From Cyclobacteriaceae bacterium (lineage in GTDB: Bacteria; Bacteroidota; Bacteroidia; Cytophagales; Cyclobacteriaceae): a stretch of DNA of 64,000 nucleotides. The notes under the pieces were generated by a model that worked only from the letters and a program-made list of their open reading frames with translations, made no database searches and had not been told where the DNA came from. The stretch lies in NCBI GenBank assembly GCA_026129485.1, contig JAHCHY010000020.1, forward strand, positions 1 to 64,000, read 5' to 3'. A program made the translations under genes and the position numbers. Positions 17,510 through 26,019 of this stretch are shown piece by piece (the stretch's first letter is position 1; each line of letters begins with the position of its first letter).

Positions 17510-18343
17510 TCAGTTAACTGATTTTGACAAATCGAATAATTTCTTGAGTGTCGAAACAAACCCCCTCATCTCCCCCAGTGGCACCATGTTAGGCCCATCG
17601 CTCAAGGCCTTTTCAGGTTGCGGGTGGGTTTCAATAAAGAAGCCATCTACCCCTGCCGCAGCCGCTGCCTTGGCAAGATAAAGGGCAAATTGACGATCAC
17701 CACCGCTTTTGCCGCCTAACCCGCCTGGCCGTTGGATGCTGTGGGTAACATCAAAAACCACGGGTGAGTACTGGCGCATGATCGGGAGAGAACGCATATC
17801 CACCACTAAGTTATGATAACCAAAGCTGGAACCGCGTTCTGTCAGGAACACATTTTTATTTCCTTCGCCCCGCACTTTATCTAAAGCATAGCGCATATCT
17901 TCCGGAGCCATAAACTGGCCCTTCTTTACTTTAACCGGTTTGCCAGTTTTAGCGGCTGCTACCAATAGATCAGTCTGCCGGCAAAGAAATGCGGGTATCT
18001 GTAACACATCCACAATAGCGGCTACTTCGGCACACTGCTGCGACTCATGCACATCGGTAACTACTGGAACTTTCAGGTCATTACGTACCATTGAAAGTAT
18101 CTCAAGCCCCATATCTACAGAAGGCCCGCGATAAGAACCGGAAGAAGTACGGTTTGCTTTGTCGAACGAGGCTTTGAACACGTAGTCCATTCCCAGTTCA
18201 TCGCAAATCTTTTTCACCTCTGTTCCGGTTTCCATACAGATGTCATAACTCTCGGCAGCGCAAGGCCCGGCAAATAGCACCATCCTGTCACCACCCAAAA
18301 TAATTTTATCTGTTATCGAAACTTTATCTTTAAATAATTCCAC
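17510..18343 (-). CDS. kdsA: 3-deoxy-8-phosphooctulonate synthase (Kdo-8-P synthase)
   Basis: 277 residues, full length for the family. It condenses phosphoenolpyruvate with arabinose 5-phosphate to Kdo 8-phosphate in lipopolysaccharide core synthesis. Recognisable blocks: FAGPCAAES (24-32), FKASFDKANRTSSGSYRGP (56-74), TDVHE and DVTHSIQRPGG. It is followed by UpxY and preceded, 12 nt away, by the phosphatase of the next pathway step. The family identification is secure; metal dependence cannot be judged by eye. Confidence 0.95.
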   Translation of the reverse strand: MELFKDKVSITDKIILGGDRMVLFAGPCAAESYDICMETGTEVKKICDELGMDYVFKASFDKANRTSSGSYRGPSVDMGLEILSMVRNDLKVPVVTDVHESQQCAEVAAIVDVLQIPAFLCRQTDLLVAAAKTGKPVKVKKGQFMAPEDMRYALDKVRGEGNKNVFLTERGSSFGYHNLVVDMRSLPIMRQYSPVVFDVTHSIQRPGGLGGKSGGDRQFALYLAKAAAAAGVDGFFIETHPQPEKALSDGPNMVPLGEMRGFVSTLKKLFDLSKSVN

Positions 18344-18355
18344 TTATAATTTAAA

Positions 18356-18901
18356 TCACGGTTTCAAAATCTTATCCAATATTCCCTGGGCAGCCAGAAT
18401 CAGGTCGCTTACTTCGCGCGCAACTCCTTCGCCACCACGCGCATCTGTAACTACGTCTACACGCGTCTTCAAATAATCCATCGCATCAGCCGGGCAGGCT
18501 GACAGCCCGCAATTCAGCAATACTTTCAGATCATTAATATCATCACCAATATAAGCCACATGCTTGCGTTTCAGCTTATGAAACGTAACCAGTTTCTCAA
18601 ACACCGCAAATTTATCCATAATCCCCTGGTGGCAAAAGTCCAGCTTCAGCTCTGCAGCACGGTTACTCACTATTTTAGATTCCCTGCCGGTAATGATGCC
18701 GACCAGGATACCTGCTTTCCTTAAATGACTGATAATGTAGCCGTCCTTTACATTAAACCGCTTGGTTTCGCAGCCGGTATCATCATAGATAATGCCGCCA
18801 TCGGTAAGCACGCCATCCACATCAAAAAAAAGGGCCTTGACCTGGGCCGCCTTCCTGATCTGCTCTTTGGTGTACTTGCCAATCACTTCTTTTACCGCCA
18901 T
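18356..18901 (-). CDS. kdsC: Kdo-8-phosphate phosphatase (HAD superfamily)
   Basis: 181 residues. HAD motif I FFDVDGVLTDG (25-35), motif II in GIITGRES, motif IV in YIGDDINDL. This is the compact, cap-less HAD form that acts as a tetramer and hydrolyses Kdo-8-P to Kdo. It is the first gene of the minus-strand polysaccharide transcript and pairs with kdsA. A 15-nt palindrome lies 42 nt upstream of its start in the divergent intergenic region. Confidence 0.92.
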   Translation of the reverse strand: MAVKEVIGKYTKEQIRKAAQVKALFFDVDGVLTDGGIIYDDTGCETKRFNVKDGYIISHLRKAGILVGIITGRESKIVSNRAAELKLDFCHQGIMDKFAVFEKLVTFHKLKRKHVAYIGDDINDLKVLLNCGLSACPADAMDYLKTRVDVVTDARGGEGVAREVSDLILAAQGILDKILKP

Positions 18902-18943
18902 TTCGCTGCGAAAATTCTCAATAAAAGCCTAAAATTATGAAAT

Positions 18944-18958
18944 TTATGTCAGACATAA
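18944..18958. promoter_or_regulatory. 15-nt palindrome in the kdsC / penicillin-acylase divergent region
   Basis: TTATGTC-A-GACATAA, with perfect 7-bp arms. It lies in the 93-nt gap between divergently transcribed genes, just upstream of a TAATTTTA that resembles a -7 box for kdsC. It is a plausible operator. Confidence 0.4.
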
Positions 18959-18994
18959 GCAGTAAGACACAAGTAGCACCACACGCATTTCTTT

Positions 18995-21427
18995 ATGAAA
19001 TACCTTAAAGCAGCAAGCTCTCTCCTGATAACAATTGGCCTGATCTATACCTTAAACCGCGGCTGGAATTTCGGTTCACCCGTTCCGCCATTAGGTAAGT
19101 TTCTGAATCCCTTTGGCGGGTTCTGGCAAAATGCTGAAACCAAAAAAATACCTAATGAAATCCTGAACATTTCCGGGCTTAAAGATGCAGTAACCATTTA
19201 TTACGATAGCCTGCTTATCCCTCACATCTTTGCCCAAAACGATGAAGACCTGTACCTGGCGCAAGGTTACATTACTGCCCGTAACCGCCTGTGGCAGATG
19301 GAGTTTCAGACACATGCCGCTGCCGGCAGGATATCAGAAATAATTGGTGATGCGGCTTTGGATTACGACCGTACCCAACGCAGGCGTGGCATGGTTTACG
19401 CAGCCGAAAATGCATTAAAAGCTATGGAGGCTGATCCTGTTGCCGCCCGTATGGTGAACAGCTATACGCGGGGTATTAACCAATACATTCAATCACTCAG
19501 CTATAAGGATTTACCCCTTGAATATAAGTTACTTGGTTATGAGCCGGAGCCCTGGACTAACCTGAAGTGTGGTCTGTTGCTCAAAAACATGGCGCTTACG
19601 CTGAACAGTGGTGATAAAGACCTGGAGATGACCAACGCGCTGAAACTATTTGATAAGCAAACTATTGATTTGCTCTGGCCCGACAACGAAAACGTGGGCG
19701 ATCCGATCGTGGACAACTCCGGTAAGTGGGATTTTACACCCCTTCGCCTGGATGGGTGGCCAATGGCATTGCCCAATGAGTTGGTAGATGCCAAGCCCTT
19801 AGAGAAATCTCCGCCTGATGTGGGAAGTAACAACTGGGCTGTTAGCGGGACTAAAACACATAGTGGCGCACCCATCCTGTGTAACGATCCGCACCTCAGT
19901 CTTTCCCTGCCCTCCATTTGGTACATCATTCACTTGCAGGCACCGGGTGTAAATGTAATGGGCGCTTCTTTACCCGGTGCACCAGCCGTAATCAGCGGGT
20001 TTAACGATTCCATTGCGTGGGGTGTAACCAATGCGCAACGCGACCTGGTGGATTGGTACAAGGTTGAATTTAAAGACAAATCGAAACGCGAGTATAAAAG
20101 CGATGATGTGTGGAGGCCTTCCCGCCAGGTGGTAGAGAAGTTCAGGATCAAAAATGGAAAAGACTTCTATGATACCATTACGTTTACCCACCACGGACCG
20201 GTTATGTACGATGAAGGCTTTAAGGGAGATAGTGAGATGAAATATTTTGCGTTGCGTTGGATTGCGCACGACCCTTCGGAAGAGATTATCACTTTTTTTA
20301 AACTGAATCGTGCCCGGAACCATGCCGGGTATATGGATGCATTAAATCATTATGCATCGCCAGCACAGAACTTTGTGTTTGCCAGTGTAAGCGGGGACAT
20401 CGCCATGCGCATCCAGGGAAGATTTCCGGTGCGCAGGAAAGAAGAAGGAAAGTATATATTGGATGGCACCCTTACCCGCACCGAATGGCAGGCATTTATT
20501 CCCAACGAACAAAACGTGATGTACAAAAATCCGGCACGCGGCTTTGTAAGCTCAGCCAATCAATACCCGGTAGATAACACGTATCCTTATTACATCAATG
20601 CCACCAGCTATGAAGCTTACCGCAACCGGAGAATTAACAAGCTGTTAAGCGAGATGAGTGAAATTACTCCACGCGATATGATGGAGCTACAGTTTGACAA
20701 TTATAACCTGAAGGCCGAAGAAAGCCTCCCCGTATTTCTCAACCACCTGGATACCACGCAATTCACGCAGGCTCAAAAAAGCGCTTATAAAATCCTGGCT
20801 TCCTGGGATTATGAGAACTCGGTTGAATCTGAAGGCGCATCTTATTACGAAGCCTGGTGGGATGCGCTTTATCCATTAACCTGGGATGAAATAAAAAATG
20901 CCAAAGTAGCGCTGGACTACCCTACGACCTACACTACCATCAAGCTCATCAAAGAAAAACCCGATCTTTCTTTTTTTGATATTACTGAAACCCCGGAAAA
21001 AGAAACCGCCCGTGAAGTAATTCAGCTGGCTTTTATAAAAGGTGTGGATGCGATTGAAAAATGGAAAGCTGACCAGCAGAAAGAACCACGCTGGGCTGAT
21101 TTTAAGGACACTTTTATTGGTCATTTGCTTCAGGGATTACCTGCCTTCAGCTATCATGTGCAGCACGGAGGTAATCATGATATTGTGAATGCATCTTCGC
21201 GCAGGCATGGCCCAAGCTGGCGCATGGTGGTAAGCCTGGAAAAAACGGCAGTAAGAGCCTGGGGCGTGTATCCTGGCGGACAATCCGGTAACCCGGGAAG
21301 CCCGTACTACAATAACATGTTAAATACATGGGCCAGAGGAGAATATTATCCCCTTCAGTTCGATGCTGACCCCACGCGGTACAAATCCGTTCAGGCAACC
21401 TTAACGCTTAAACCCACTCAACCATGA
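18995..21427 (+). CDS. Penicillin acylase family hydrolase (Ntn hydrolase)
   Basis: 810 residues. N-terminal hydrophobic signal/anchor (5-22), alpha-chain region (about 60-240), then the precursor cleavage site before Ser278 in VGSNNWAVSG. The serine becomes the N-terminal nucleophile of the beta chain after self-processing. Also visible: CNDPHLSLSLPSIWY and the C-terminal GGQSGNPGSPYY. The family cleaves amide bonds of N-acyl compounds such as acyl-homoserine lactones, lipopeptides or beta-lactam side chains; the substrate is unknown here. Likely periplasmic. The next gene overlaps its stop by 4 nt. Confidence 0.92.
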   Translation: MKYLKAASSLLITIGLIYTLNRGWNFGSPVPPLGKFLNPFGGFWQNAETKKIPNEILNISGLKDAVTIYYDSLLIPHIFAQNDEDLYLAQGYITARNRLWQMEFQTHAAAGRISEIIGDAALDYDRTQRRRGMVYAAENALKAMEADPVAARMVNSYTRGINQYIQSLSYKDLPLEYKLLGYEPEPWTNLKCGLLLKNMALTLNSGDKDLEMTNALKLFDKQTIDLLWPDNENVGDPIVDNSGKWDFTPLRLDGWPMALPNELVDAKPLEKSPPDVGSNNWAVSGTKTHSGAPILCNDPHLSLSLPSIWYIIHLQAPGVNVMGASLPGAPAVISGFNDSIAWGVTNAQRDLVDWYKVEFKDKSKREYKSDDVWRPSRQVVEKFRIKNGKDFYDTITFTHHGPVMYDEGFKGDSEMKYFALRWIAHDPSEEIITFFKLNRARNHAGYMDALNHYASPAQNFVFASVSGDIAMRIQGRFPVRRKEEGKYILDGTLTRTEWQAFIPNEQNVMYKNPARGFVSSANQYPVDNTYPYYINATSYEAYRNRRINKLLSEMSEITPRDMMELQFDNYNLKAEESLPVFLNHLDTTQFTQAQKSAYKILASWDYENSVESEGASYYEAWWDALYPLTWDEIKNAKVALDYPTTYTTIKLIKEKPDLSFFDITETPEKETAREVIQLAFIKGVDAIEKWKADQQKEPRWADFKDTFIGHLLQGLPAFSYHVQHGGNHDIVNASSRRHGPSWRMVVSLEKTAVRAWGVYPGGQSGNPGSPYYNNMLNTWARGEYYPLQFDADPTRYKSVQATLTLKPTQP

Positions 21428-21750
21428 AGTTTGTTATCCATGTAACGGCAACAATAATCGTATGCTTTATACTCCAGTCTTTCCTGCCCTGGTGGTCGCT
21501 GGCTATTGGTACATTCCTGGTTGGGTTCATGCTTAAGAATAATGCCTTGCCTGCATTTCTGGCGGGGGTTCTTGGGGCTGTACTTTTGTGGGGTGGAATG
21601 GCATTCTATATAGATTTTACCACGCATTCCATTCTCACTGAAAAGATTAACAAGCTGCTACCGGTTAATTCGTTTTTGCTTACTGTACTCGTGGGCGGGC
21701 TTGTAGGTGGTTTGGCTTCGTTAACAGGTGCTTTAGCCAGGTCTAAGTGA
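21424..21750 (+). CDS. Small integral membrane protein, unknown function
   Basis: 108 residues, not recognised. Hydrophobic helices at about 5-35, 40-60 and 80-102, with a Gly-rich last helix (VLVGGLVGGLASLTGAL). It begins inside the stop codon of the penicillin-acylase gene (ATGA), so it is translated from the same message and may assist that enzyme at the membrane. No catalytic motif is visible. Confidence 0.75.
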   Translation: MKFVIHVTATIIVCFILQSFLPWWSLAIGTFLVGFMLKNNALPAFLAGVLGAVLLWGGMAFYIDFTTHSILTEKINKLLPVNSFLLTVLVGGLVGGLASLTGALARSK

Positions 21751-21796
21751 AGCAGAAAAAACACAAAAATCGCCTTAGAAAAGTGTATCTGAACAT

Positions 21797-21804
21797 TATA
21801 TTTG
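21797..21804 (+). promoter_or_regulatory. -7 promoter box for tRNA-Ser
   Basis: TATATTTG matches the Bacteroidota -7 consensus TAnnTTTG exactly and lies 24 nt before the tRNA. No convincing TTTG box is seen at the -33 position. Confidence 0.5.
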
Positions 21805-21827
21805 CACTCCCTTTTACAAAAGGTAAA

Positions 21828-21916
21828 GGAGAGGTGGGTGAGAGGCTTAAACCAGCAGTTTGCTAAACTGTCGTACGGGTTAAACCGTACCGGGGGTTCG
21901 AATCCCCCCCCCTCCG
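21828..21916 (+). tRNA. tRNA-Ser (anticodon GCT)
   Basis: 89 nt including the discriminator G. The acceptor stem GGAGAGG pairs with CCCCTCC with one A-C mismatch. The anticodon arm has loop TTGCTAA (anticodon GCU), a long variable arm forms from GTACGGG and its complement, and the T arm is GGGGGTTCGAATCCCCC. It reads AGC/AGU serine codons. CCA is not encoded. Confidence 0.95.
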
Positions 21917-21985
21917 CTAAACTGCGCTTTTTCGGCTTAAACTGAAAAAGCTTCGTTTAGCAGGCTAATATGGCCGTATTTTGAA

Positions 21986-22249
21986 ATGTGGTTCGTATAT
22001 GTTATAAAAAGTATTAATCATCCTTTCGCTTACATTGGGTCAACCAATGATTTGGAACGAAGGTTAACACAACATAACAATGGATTGTCTCAGTCCACTA
22101 AACATTATGCACCGTTTGTATTGGATGCATATGTTGCCGTTAGGAGCGAAACAAGGGCGAGAGAACTTGAACGATATTTTAAAACAGGTTCGGGTAAGGC
22201 GGTTTTAAAGAAAAGAATCGTTGACTGGCCGGGCCAAACGAAGCCATAG
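21986..22249 (+). CDS. GIY-YIG domain protein
   Basis: 87 residues, essentially one GIY-YIG (UPF0213-like) nuclease domain. The GIY motif reads VYVIK (4-8) and YIG is YIGST (16-20); the catalytic Arg lies in ERRLTQHN and the Glu in ARELERYFK. Stand-alone proteins of this type are common in Bacteroidota and their function is unclear; DNA-structure cleavage is inferred from the fold. It sits between tRNA-Ser and tRNA-Arg and appears to be co-transcribed with them. Confidence 0.88.
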   Translation: MWFVYVIKSINHPFAYIGSTNDLERRLTQHNNGLSQSTKHYAPFVLDAYVAVRSETRARELERYFKTGSGKAVLKKRIVDWPGQTKP

Positions 22250-22279
22250 TGATGGCCTGTGGATGGCAGGCGAAGTTTG

Positions 22280-22353
22280 GGTCTCGTAGCTCAACTGGAT
22301 AGAGCAGCTGCCTTCTAAGCAGCAGGTTGCTGGTTCGAGTCCAGCCGGGATCA
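22280..22353 (+). tRNA. tRNA-Arg (anticodon TCT)
   Basis: 74 nt. The acceptor GGTCTCG pairs with CGGGATC using two G-U wobbles. D stem GCTC/GAGC; anticodon stem GCTGC/GCAGC with loop CTTCTAA (anticodon UCU); T arm GCTGGTTCGAGTCCAGC; discriminator A. It reads AGA/AGG arginine codons. Confidence 0.95.
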
Positions 22354-22452
22354 CAATTGATTTAAAATTCAATGATTTAAAATTCAAAATTAGGCTTACA
22401 TTCGCGCCTCGAATTTGAAATTTATGAATCTTAAATTTTGAATTTATTTCTT
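22354..22452. repeat. AT-rich imperfect palindrome (copy 1 of 2 in the window)
   Basis: Between tRNA-Arg and tRNA-Pro. The left part has two copies of GATTTAAAATTCAA, the right part ends AATTTTGAATTTA. AAATTCAAAATT on the left is complementary to AATTTTGAATTT on the right. A similar element lies at 52199-52266. Confidence 0.5.
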
Positions 22453-22526
22453 CGGGGTGTAGCGTAGCCCGGTATCGCGCTTGGTTTGGGACCAAGAGGT
22501 CGTCAGTTCGAATCTGGCCACCCCGA
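22453..22526 (+). tRNA. tRNA-Pro (anticodon TGG)
   Basis: 74 nt. Acceptor CGGGGTG/CACCCCG, anticodon stem CTTGG/CCAAG with loop TTTGGGA (anticodon UGG), T loop TTCGAAT, discriminator A. Its last 24 nt overlap, on the other strand, the end of the galactokinase reading frame. Confidence 0.95.
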
Positions 22527-23807
22527 CAGAAAGCTCTGCAAATGCAGGGCTTTTTTCATTATGTACGTAGTGTATATCCTGCCCTGCATAGTGATTCTAT
22601 AAATCGATTTTACACCGACCCAATCAATATAGTCGTTCAAACTATTCGATCTATATCCGGCAACCCCACTAGTTCCCTTACCCGGGCTTACTGCGTAGTG
22701 CGTCATTTCAACTCCAAAGCGATTGTAATAGGCAAGCCCGGCAGATTTCACAAGCGAAGGGACTACACTGCCCCGGATCAGATTTAGGGTACAGCCTCCA
22801 AAACCTCCGCCAATCATCCTGGCTCCCAAAATTCCATTTGATTCTTTTGCCAGCTCAACCAGGAAATCCAGCTCTTCACAACTGACTTCATACAATTTAG
22901 ATAGACCTTCATGTGCCGCGAACATTTTCTTTCCAAATGCAACCAGGTCGCCACGCTTCAAATCCTTACCCGCCTCCACTACCCTGTTGTTTTCTTCTAC
23001 CACAAACCGGCATCGGTTATAAATAACTCCCGGTAATTCATCCTTAAACTCCGGCAGCATGGCTGCGGTAAGGTCCCGCAAGGATTTTACTTCCGGGTAT
23101 TTCTGCGCAATTACCGCTACGCCCTGCTGGCATTCGTTACGCCTGGTGTTATATTCCGAAGAAGACAGCGCGTGCTTCACATTGGTATCGCACAGCAGGA
23201 GTGTATAATCGCCTAAGCTCAACGGCAGGTATTCATATTCCAGCGAACGGCAATCGAGCATAAATGCATGGTTCTCCTTCCCCATCATACTGCTGAACTG
23301 ATCCATAATACCGCACTTCACCCCGGCATAATGATGCTCGGCCCATTGTGCCATGTGGATCATCTCAAGCCGTGTTAACCCAAGCTTAAACAATTCATTC
23401 AACCCGAAAACAAAACCACACTCCATAGCTGCCGATGATGATAAGCCTGCACCGGTAGGCAAATCGCCATCAAACACACAATTAAAATTTCCGGTCTTCA
23501 GCCCCCGTTCATTCAACTGGTGCAGAATGCCTAAAAAATAATTTGCCCAACCCGGCTGCGCTACCTTACCCGGTTTTGAAAGATCCACCCGGAAAGCTTC
23601 ATCATACTTGAGTGAGTAAATTGATGTTTCTGCAGCTTGCGAAGGAGCGAATGCAAACTGAACACCCATGTGGATGGCGGCAGGCATTACAAAACCGTCA
23701 TTGTAATCGGTATGCTCACCGATCAGGTTGATCCGGCCGGGTGCGTGAATAATAAGCGGCTCGGAACCATAGCGCTCTGCAAACTTCAACTTTACGGAAG
23801 GGTTCAC
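22503..23807 (-). CDS. galK: Galactokinase with run-on C-terminus
   Basis: 434 residues. GHMP kinase: galactose-binding GRINLIGEHTDYNDG (24-38), ATP loop LPTGAGLSSSAA (116-127) and the late GHMP motif MIGGGFGGCTLNL. It phosphorylates galactose to galactose 1-phosphate in the Leloir pathway. Family members normally end soon after the SPGKGT segment (374-379). Here the frame runs about 55 residues further, through the tRNA terminator hairpin, and stops inside tRNA-Pro, so the natural stop codon seems lost. The core enzyme looks intact. No other gal genes are adjacent. Confidence 0.92.
   Translation of the reverse strand: MNPSVKLKFAERYGSEPLIIHAPGRINLIGEHTDYNDGFVMPAAIHMGVQFAFAPSQAAETSIYSLKYDEAFRVDLSKPGKVAQPGWANYFLGILHQLNERGLKTGNFNCVFDGDLPTGAGLSSSAAMECGFVFGLNELFKLGLTRLEMIHMAQWAEHHYAGVKCGIMDQFSSMMGKENHAFMLDCRSLEYEYLPLSLGDYTLLLCDTNVKHALSSSEYNTRRNECQQGVAVIAQKYPEVKSLRDLTAAMLPEFKDELPGVIYNRCRFVVEENNRVVEAGKDLKRGDLVAFGKKMFAAHEGLSKLYEVSCEELDFLVELAKESNGILGARMIGGGFGGCTLNLIRGSVVPSLVKSAGLAYYNRFGVEMTHYAVSPGKGTSGVAGYRSNSLNDYIDWVGVKSIYRITMQGRIYTTYIMKKALHLQSFLSGWPDSN
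22530..22556 (+). terminator. Rho-independent terminator after tRNA-Pro
   Basis: AAGCTCTGC-AAAT-GCAGGGCTT with one G-U pair, followed by a T6 run on the plus strand. It closes the tRNA transcript. It also lies inside the extended galK frame. Confidence 0.8.
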
Positions 23808-23935
23808 TGTACGTTTTCTCCTTTAACTGTTTCTTTACGGATTTGCGGCCAATCGCTGAACATGGTACATATTGGATCATACGTCAAATAAACGCATGAG
23901 AAGTCCATGATTCGCAATTCAAGGTTAACCTGAAA

Positions 23936-25003
23936 TCATTTACTTTTACCGGTAAGCTTTTTTATTACCGCTACTTCGTCTTTACTGAAAGGTGAGCCAT
24001 CTTTTCTAAAGATATCATGAAACCATAGCTCCGGCTCAGCGCCCGAAGGAATGGGCGTATTCCAGGCATAGATGGTATTGGTTTTGCCCGACACAAACCC
24101 CCAATTGATGGCACCCACTTTTTTCTCTTTCAAAAGCGGCAGGATGGTTTGAAAAATGCTTCCGTTGGTTCGGGCCATGTATTCGGTACAAACTAATGGC
24201 CTGTTGTGCTTAGCCAGCGAGTCGATAGTAGCTTTGTGCTTATCGATATACTGGTACTGGTGGTACGTGATGATATCGGAATTTTCAAGCTGAAATTTAT
24301 TCAGGTCTTTGAATCCTGCACCTCCGTTCCAGATGCCAACCGAAACAGGTTGCGAAACATTCACCTGCCGGGCCCAGGTAAATACATTTTTCAACAGGGG
24401 CATGCTTTTATTCAGCTGGCCGCTATTGCCCGGCTCATTATATAAATCCCAAAACAACACGCGCTCGTCTTTGGCAAATGTTGTCATGATATCTTTCACA
24501 TAAGCCTCCAGCACTTTCATCGTATCCGGATGTGCGTAGATCATTGTGCCCGGGTCGCGCACCCAGCCGCTGTTATGAATGCCCGGCTTAGGCTCAGGTT
24601 GTTTACCGGGTGCATAGGTATCGTTCCAGCAATCATCAAAGAATACAAAAATGGTTTTGATTTTATGTTTGGATGAAACCGCCAGGTAATCGTGCAAACG
24701 CTTTTTAAAACCATCCTTATCGGTTGTCCATAAAATATGATGCAGGTAAACCCGCATAGCATTGAAGCCCAGCTCTTCGGCCCAGCCCAGTTCGCGGTCA
24801 ATGGTGGCAGGGTCAAATGTTTCCTTCTGAAACATTTCCAGTTGGTTGATGGCGGTGCTCGGCTGAAAGTTTGAGCCTGTAATCCAGCCTTGCTTGGCAT
24901 ACCAATCATTCGCCTGTTTTTCCGTCCAGCGGTAAGTTTGCGCTTTCAATCCGGAAAAGGCAAAAAACAAAGTTACCAGGCCAAGCAATTTTATCCGTAA
25001 CAT
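23936..25003 (-). CDS. Clan GH-A (GH5-like) glycoside hydrolase, secreted
   Basis: 355 residues from the ATG at 25003, which follows AAAAGAA and starts a clean signal peptide ending LKAQ. An in-frame ATG at 25030 would add 9 polar residues. TIM-barrel hallmarks: MRVYLHH near residue 85, acid/base Glu190 in LYNEPGN, HQYQ near 248 and nucleophile Glu274 in VCTEYMAR. These fit retaining beta-glycanases or mannosidases of GH5 type. The enzyme is probably periplasmic or exported. It lies 128 nt upstream of galK on the same strand. Substrate unknown. Confidence 0.86.
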   Translation of the reverse strand: MLRIKLLGLVTLFFAFSGLKAQTYRWTEKQANDWYAKQGWITGSNFQPSTAINQLEMFQKETFDPATIDRELGWAEELGFNAMRVYLHHILWTTDKDGFKKRLHDYLAVSSKHKIKTIFVFFDDCWNDTYAPGKQPEPKPGIHNSGWVRDPGTMIYAHPDTMKVLEAYVKDIMTTFAKDERVLFWDLYNEPGNSGQLNKSMPLLKNVFTWARQVNVSQPVSVGIWNGGAGFKDLNKFQLENSDIITYHQYQYIDKHKATIDSLAKHNRPLVCTEYMARTNGSIFQTILPLLKEKKVGAINWGFVSGKTNTIYAWNTPIPSGAEPELWFHDIFRKDGSPFSKDEVAVIKKLTGKSK

Positions 25004-25128
25004 TTCTTTTGGTTTAAGTTGTTTAAACACGACTTCAATTGTTGTTCATTACCCCACAAATTAACAATAAATCGAATACACATTTGGTTTATATTGCCAG
25101 CCGGAAAATTTAACCATCAACCGGCATT

Positions 25129-25853
25129 ATGGACTTAAAAGTTTATTCCGACTACGAAAGCCTGTCTGCGCAAACGGCTGACCTTATTACACAATACATT
25201 AACCTAAAGCCGGATTCCTTAGTCTGCATCGCATCGGGTCATACCCCTGTTGGCGTATTTCAAAAGCTAAGGCTGGCCATCAACCAGGAAAAAGTAAACC
25301 TGGATAATTGTACTTTCCTTAGCCTGGACGAATGGCTGGGCATTGACCCTTCCGATCCCGGTTCGTGCCTCTCCATGTTACAGCGCGATTGTTTTATACT
25401 CCTGAACATCAAACCCAATAAGATCCAGTTTTTTAATGTAAAAGCTCCCGATCTGAACCAGGAATGCAAACGCATTAACGAGCTGATAGCAAAAAACGGG
25501 GGACTTGATATTATGCTGGTAGGTGTTGGCACCAACGGGCATGTAGGCATGAATGAACCGGGTACTTCATTTGATTCATTTGCACATGTAAGCCAGCTGG
25601 CAGAAGAGACCAAAACGGTCGGCCAGAAATATTTTAACACCGCTACTGAACTCTCAACCGGTATTACATTGGGGGCTTAATCATCTGCGCCAGGCCCGCC
25701 TGCCGATCGTAATGGCCTAACGGATCGCGCAAAGCCGCAATTCTTGCCCGGGCATTAAAAGGTAATGCAACGGAACAAATACCTGTAAGTGTTGTACACC
25801 TGATACCACACGCCCGGGTTATGCTGGATCAGGAAGCAGCAGGTTTACTCTGA
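25129..25853 (+). pseudogene. nagB: Glucosamine-6-phosphate deaminase-like gene broken by two +1 shifts
   Basis: The first frame (25129-25680, 183 codons) has the NagB/6-phosphogluconolactonase fold: CIASGHTPVGVF, FLSLDEWLGI, and VGVGTNGHVGMNEPG. It stops right after GITLG. Removing one G from the G5 run at 25671-25675 restores LNHLRQARLPIVMA. Removing one more base near 25717-25719 restores NGSRKAAILARALKG and then PVSVVHLIPHARVMLDQEAAG up to TGA at 25851. The repaired protein would be 240 residues, normal for the family. Either the gene is recently inactivated or the assembly carries two indels. The predicted reaction is glucosamine-6-P to fructose-6-P and ammonia. Confidence 0.82.
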
Positions 25854-25894
25854 CCAGATTGTTACTGAATAGTTGTAGTATAGCTTAAAAGAAG

Positions 25895-25949
25895 TAGGCA
25901 ATTGGCAGTCAAGATTTGTCTATTGTACCTGCCTGCTGCCTGTTTTTTT
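25895..25949 (+). terminator. Terminator before the VWA gene
   Basis: AGGCA-ATT-GGCAG pairs with CTGCC-TGC-TGCCT (two 5-bp helices around a 3x3 internal loop), followed by T7. It ends the nagB-like transcript and isolates the VWA/TPR genes. Apart from it, 25854-26019 shows only a TAGTTTTG box just before the next ATG. Confidence 0.6.
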
Positions 25950-26019
25950 AACCGGGTTTTCAATATTTAGTTTGTCTTTGCATAAGTCCTGTTAGTAATT
26001 TGCGATTTAGTTTTGCATT

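Noticed and set aside
16337-18994. Invertible capsule promoter of the Bacteroides type near upxY
   Set aside because: Only short dyads (15-21 nt) were found; no pair of long inverted repeats flanking a promoter and no invertase gene nearby.
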